Source: Brachybacterium sp. YJGR34
GTDB taxonomy: Bacteria > Actinomycetota > Actinomycetes > Actinomycetales > Dermabacteraceae
Assembly (NCBI RefSeq): GCF_003347015.1
Contig: NZ_PNFB01000001.1
Span: 368,632 to 432,631 of the forward strand
Reading direction: 5' to 3'
Length of the DNA: 64,000 nucleotides
Part shown: piece by piece, positions 61,043-64,000 of the stretch
Position numbering within the stretch: position 1 is the stretch's first letter
Layout: each line of letters begins with the position of its first letter
The notes under the pieces: generated by a model
Seen by the model: the letters and a program-made list of their open reading frames with translations, nothing else
Databases searched by the model: none
Told to the model about the DNA's origin: nothing
Position numbers and translations under genes: made by a program

Positions 61043-61510
61043 TCAGTCCTCCGCGAGCTGTGCGTCCCCGGAGGCGGTGCCGGGGCGCTCGCCGTGGTGC
61101 ACCCCGGGCAGGTGATCGGAGCCGAGGTCGTGCAGGAGGTCGTGGACGAAGCCGTCGGCCAGGACGTACCGGACCTCGCGGCCCGCGCGCTCCGCCCGCA
61201 CCCAGCCGGCGTCCCGCAGCAGCGCGAGCGCATGGGAGGTGGTCGAGTCGTGGGCGCCCAGCGTGCGGGCGATGTCCGAGCTGCGCACGCCGGGCAGGGC
61301 ATGGATGCAGAACAGGATGCGCAGGCGGCGCGGGTCCGAGAGCAGCGCCATCCGGGCGGCGAGCTCGTCGAACCCCTCGGCCTGTGACAGCAGGGCGGAG
61401 AGCTCCTCGACCAGGCTCTGCTCCGCGGTCGTCGCCTCGTCCCCGCCGAGCACATGGACGGGGGCATCCGCGTCCTGTGCGCGGGCGGGGCGGCGCGACG
61501 AGAGGCTCAT
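61043..61510 (-). CDS. ArsR/SmtB-family regulator with His-rich tail
   Basis: 155 residues. Winged helix with LSDPRRLRILFCIHALPGVR and DSTTSHALALLRDAGWV. The last helix (FVHDLLHDLGSDHLPGVHHG) carries five His and several Asp, like the alpha-5 and C-terminal sites of NmtR/KmtR-type nickel-cobalt or zinc sensors. It heads the FecCD operon and so probably senses the metal that the importer brings in. A -10-like TAGGTT ends six bases before the ATG (leaderless). Confidence 0.88.
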   Translation of the reverse strand: MSLSSRRPARAQDADAPVHVLGGDEATTAEQSLVEELSALLSQAEGFDELAARMALLSDPRRLRILFCIHALPGVRSSDIARTLGAHDSTTSHALALLRDAGWVRAERAGREVRYVLADGFVHDLLHDLGSDHLPGVHHGERPGTASGDAQLAED

Positions 61511-61516
61511 GGCGCC

Positions 61517-61522
61517 AACCTA
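61517..61522 (-). promoter_or_regulatory. -10 element of the ArsR operon
   Basis: AACCTA on the plus strand is TAGGTT on the minus strand, six bases from the start codon. No good -35. It lies in the 58-bp gap to the divergent TSUP gene. Confidence 0.4.
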
Positions 61523-61568
61523 CGTGTCCCGCCGGTGCCGCGCTGCGATCTGCTCGTAAGCTCGTGCG

Positions 61569-62291
61569 ATGGCCCTTCCCACCCTCGTGCTGCTGGCGAC
61601 GATCATCGCCACCGGGGCCGCCTTCCAGCGCCTGACCGGCATGGGATTCGCCCTGCTGGCCTCGCCGTTCCTGGTCCTGGCGCTGGGCCCGTTCGAGGGG
61701 ATCCTGGTGACGAACCTCTGCGGCCTGGTCTCCTCCCTGCTCAACCTCTCGCTGGTCCACCGCGACGTGGAGTGGAGGCGCCTGGCGCGCTTCACGCCCT
61801 TCTCGATCGTGGGGATCGGCGCGGGGACGGTGCTGCTGCGGATCCTGCCCGCGGACCCGCTCGCGATCCTGGTGGGCGTCTCGATCCTGCTGGCCATCGC
61901 GCTGACCGTCTTCTTCCGCTCCGACGGGATCCCGGACTCCCTGCCCCTCAGCGCCGGCTGCGGGGCCGCCTCTGGGATCATGAACGTCACCGCCGGGGTG
62001 GGCGGACCGGCGCTGGCCGTCTACGCCGCGGCCACGCGGTGGCCGCATCGGGGCTTCGCGGCCTCCGCCCAGGTGCACTTCGCGGCCGTCTGCCTGCTCT
62101 CCCTGGCCGCCAAGGCCACCCTGCCCTCCTTCGCCGCCACCGGCTGGGTGGTGACCGTCGCGGCGATCCTGGCCGGCACGGTCGTGGGGCAGCGCCTGGC
62201 AGGCCGCTTCTCGGACCCGGCGCTGCGACGCCTGGTGATCCTGCTGTCCACCGCGGGGGCGGTGGTCACGATCGTCGAGGCGCTGGTCTGA
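61569..62291 (+). CDS. TSUP-family (TauE/SafE-like) membrane permease
   Basis: 240 residues, eight or so membrane segments in two repeats (RLTGMGFALLASPFLVL; AGCGAASGIMNVTAGVGGP). The family exports or imports sulfite, sulfoacetate and other organic anions. Adjacent to, but divergent from, the ArsR gene. Substrate not readable. Confidence 0.88.
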   Translation: MALPTLVLLATIIATGAAFQRLTGMGFALLASPFLVLALGPFEGILVTNLCGLVSSLLNLSLVHRDVEWRRLARFTPFSIVGIGAGTVLLRILPADPLAILVGVSILLAIALTVFFRSDGIPDSLPLSAGCGAASGIMNVTAGVGGPALAVYAAATRWPHRGFAASAQVHFAAVCLLSLAAKATLPSFAATGWVVTVAAILAGTVVGQRLAGRFSDPALRRLVILLSTAGAVVTIVEALV

Positions 62292-62399
62292 GCCGCCCGC
62301 CGGATCTCCCGGTGCGCGGGCCTCGCTGCAGCGCCCCGCCGGCTCTACACTGGCGCGGACCGGTGCTTCCTGTTCCCCAACCGCGATGAGGTGAGTGCG

Positions 62400-63815
62400 A
62401 TGGTCGACCTGCTCTGGGGCCTCGGAGGGATGGCCGGTCTGCTCCTGATCGCCGTCGCCCTCTCCAGCAACCGCCGTGCGATCCGGCTGCGCACCGTGAT
62501 CGCGGCCCTCGCGCTCCAGCTGGGGCTGGGGGTGATCGTCCTGTACTGGGGGCCCGGCCAGTGGGCGCTGAGCAAGGTCTCGCAGGGCTTCCAGGCCGTC
62601 ATCGACACCTCGAGCGAAGGCATCTCCTTCCTCTTCGGGCCGCTGCTGCCCGCCGAGGGCGAGGGCAGCATCTTCGCGCTCCAGGTGCTCCCGGTGATCG
62701 TGTTCTTCGCGTCGCTGACCGCGGTGCTCTACCACTGGAAGATCCTGCCGAAGATCGTCGAATGGCTCGGCGGCGCCCTCGGGAAGGTCCTGGGCACCAG
62801 CTACGCCGAGTCCGTGAACACGGCCGCGAACATCTTCGTGGGACAGACCGAGGCGCCCCTGGTGATCCGCCCCTACATCAAGCGGCTCTCCCGCTCGGGG
62901 CTGTTCGCGGTGATGGTGGGCGGGCTCTCCACCGTGGCCGGCTCCGTGCTGGTGGGCTACTCGCTGCTGGGCGCGCCGCTCGAGTACCTCATCGCGGCGA
63001 GCTTCATGGCCGCCCCCGGCGCGCTCCTCATGGCGAAGATCCTCCTGCCCGAGGACGACCCCGAGGCCGTGGCCCGCGAGGCCGCCCTGGTCGAGGCCAG
63101 CAGCCGCGCCAAGCGGCGGGCGCGGGCGGGCGCCCTGGCCGGTGGCGCGGCCGGCGCGACGGGCACGGCGGGCGCGGCCGACGGTGCCGTGCCGGCGCGG
63201 GACGCGCAGGACACCGAGACCGCGGCCGTCGGCCCCGAGGGGGCGGACGGCGCGGAGGACGGCGAGGATCCCGAGGAGGAGGACCTCGCGGAGCTGTCCT
63301 ACGCCAACGTCATCGACGCGGCGGCCGGCGGTGCGGCCGACGGCATGCGGCTGGCCCTGAACGTGGGCGCGATGCTGCTGGCCTTCATCTCGCTGATCGC
63401 GCTGATCAACCTGCTGATCGGGACCGTCGGCGGCTGGTTCGGCGCCGGGGACCTCACCTTCGAGCAGATCCTGGGCTGGGTGTTCGCGCCGGTGATGCTG
63501 ATGATCGGCGTGCCGTGGGACGAGGCCGTGGCCGCCGGCAGCTTCGTGGGGCAGAAGATCGTGGTCAACGAGTTCGTCGCCTTCGCCGACTTCGGCCCGC
63601 AGATCGACTCCTTCAGCCCCAAGACCGCGGCCATCACCAGCTTCGCCCTGACCGGCTTCGCGAACCTCAGCTCGCTGGGGATCCTGCTGGGAGGCCTCGG
63701 CGGCCTGGCCCCGGAGCGGCGGCCCGAGATCGCGCAGCTGGGGCTGAAGGCCATCCTGGGCGGCACCCTCGCGAACCTCATGAGTGCCGCGATCGCGGGC
63801 ATCATGCTCGGCTGA
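62400..63815 (+). CDS. NupC-type concentrative nucleoside transporter (CNT)
   Basis: 471 residues. N-terminal, core and C-terminal CNT domains are recognisable (GQTEAPLVIRPYIKRLSRSG; ITSFALTGFANLSSLGILLGGL). An insert of ~80 residues (about 225-305), rich in Ala, Gly, Asp and Glu, lies in a cytoplasmic loop and is longer than usual. AGGTGA is 6 nt before the ATG; the GTG at 62391 is an alternative. Imports nucleosides with H+ or Na+. Confidence 0.93.
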   Translation: MVDLLWGLGGMAGLLLIAVALSSNRRAIRLRTVIAALALQLGLGVIVLYWGPGQWALSKVSQGFQAVIDTSSEGISFLFGPLLPAEGEGSIFALQVLPVIVFFASLTAVLYHWKILPKIVEWLGGALGKVLGTSYAESVNTAANIFVGQTEAPLVIRPYIKRLSRSGLFAVMVGGLSTVAGSVLVGYSLLGAPLEYLIAASFMAAPGALLMAKILLPEDDPEAVAREAALVEASSRAKRRARAGALAGGAAGATGTAGAADGAVPARDAQDTETAAVGPEGADGAEDGEDPEEEDLAELSYANVIDAAAGGAADGMRLALNVGAMLLAFISLIALINLLIGTVGGWFGAGDLTFEQILGWVFAPVMLMIGVPWDEAVAAGSFVGQKIVVNEFVAFADFGPQIDSFSPKTAAITSFALTGFANLSSLGILLGGLGGLAPERRPEIAQLGLKAILGGTLANLMSAAIAGIMLG

Positions 63816-63908
63816 TCGACGTACTGCGAGCTCGCGAGCGGTAGGAGATCAGCCGGGGAGGACGGCTGATCGACGTGCTGCGAGCTGGCGAGCGGTAGGA
63901 GATCAGCC
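63810..63908 (+). repeat. 54-bp tandem duplication of a hairpin after the nucleoside transporter
   Basis: Two copies begin at 63810 and 63864, with only a few mismatches. Each can fold through GGCTGATC pairing with GATCAGCC; inside copy 1 GCTCGCGAGC is itself palindromic. The first copy contains the transporter's stop codon. Probably a duplicated terminator. The last ~90 bp of the window show nothing I can name. Confidence 0.85.
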
Positions 63909-64000
63909 AGGGGGACCGTTGATCCCCGGCCCGGTGCGCCGAGGCCCTGCCCATCGACGAGGAGCCGCCGCCGCCACGATCACTCGTGGCCGCGGCGGCT

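Noticed and set aside
63810..63908. Repeats considered as a CRISPR start
   Set aside because: Only two units, directly adjoining with no unique spacers, and one overlaps a coding end.

Overview
The window is about 72% GC by eye, with dense, mostly short-spaced genes, many GTG starts, 4-bp ATGA/GTGA overlaps and several apparently leaderless promoters. Gene content (Tat and lipoprotein solute binders, a cysteine-free set of ribosomal protein paralogs with a Zur-like box, a STAS-linked glutaminase) points to a high-GC actinobacterium. Brachybacterium or another Dermabacteraceae member is my best guess, but this is inference, because no rRNA gene is present. I see no tRNA, rRNA, CRISPR array, transposase or phage gene. 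The window looks chromosomal.

Layout. 0-8.9 kb: pabC-like aminotransferase, then a sugar-acid locus (SorC-type regulator, lone galactitol-type PTS EIIA, NUDIX hydrolase, IlvD/Edd dehydratase, aldo/keto reductase), small enzymes, a nitrilase-fold protein that has lost its catalytic Cys, and a class-A beta-lactamase-like serine hydrolase. 8.9-12.9 kb: a peptidoglycan-peptide locus on the minus strand (DUF3870, DUF819 membrane protein, dipeptide epimerase, NlpC/P60 endopeptidase). 12.9-21.2 kb: a secreted protein, aldehyde dehydrogenase, GH15 trehalase/glucoamylase, glutaminase, GNAT, AhpD-like protein, a fragment of a YcaC-type hydrolase and an S10 carboxypeptidase.

21.7-47.8 kb is a sugar and glycan-use region. 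It holds a CUT1 importer, a lipoprotein serpin, GH42 and GH35 beta-galactosidases, a secreted M60-type metalloprotease (mucinase family), a ROK regulator, a phosphohexomutase, an LplABC-like importer, a Gfo/Idh oxidoreductase, a sulfatase and a GH29 alpha-fucosidase. Only the protease, the serpin and the binding proteins carry export signals. The glycosidases and the sulfatase look cytoplasmic, so glycans would be released outside, imported and dismantled inside. Sulfate, fucose, galactose and a mucin-type protease together suggest host glycoprotein as a substrate; this is inference.

44-61.5 kb is rich in metal-homeostasis features. A Zur-like box sits between an rpmB-rpmG-rpsN-rpmE2 operon of zinc-independent ribosomal proteins and a CobW-like gene. 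A second, shortened bL31 follows at 49.8-50.0 kb with a long structured leader. Next comes a three-gene overlapping operon (SbnA-like synthase, FAD/NAD(P)-binding protein, Y4yA-type PLP enzyme) that may make a diaminopropionate or amino-acid-derived small molecule, possibly a metallophore. Further on, an ArsR regulator heads an operon with a FecCD/BtuC-type importer and a methyltransferase. The end holds a TSUP permease and a CNT nucleoside transporter followed by a 54-bp tandem duplication.

Intergenic DNA holds an unexplained family of long palindromes sharing a TTCACCGTG core (24988, 25109 and 47893), plus other large inverted repeats.
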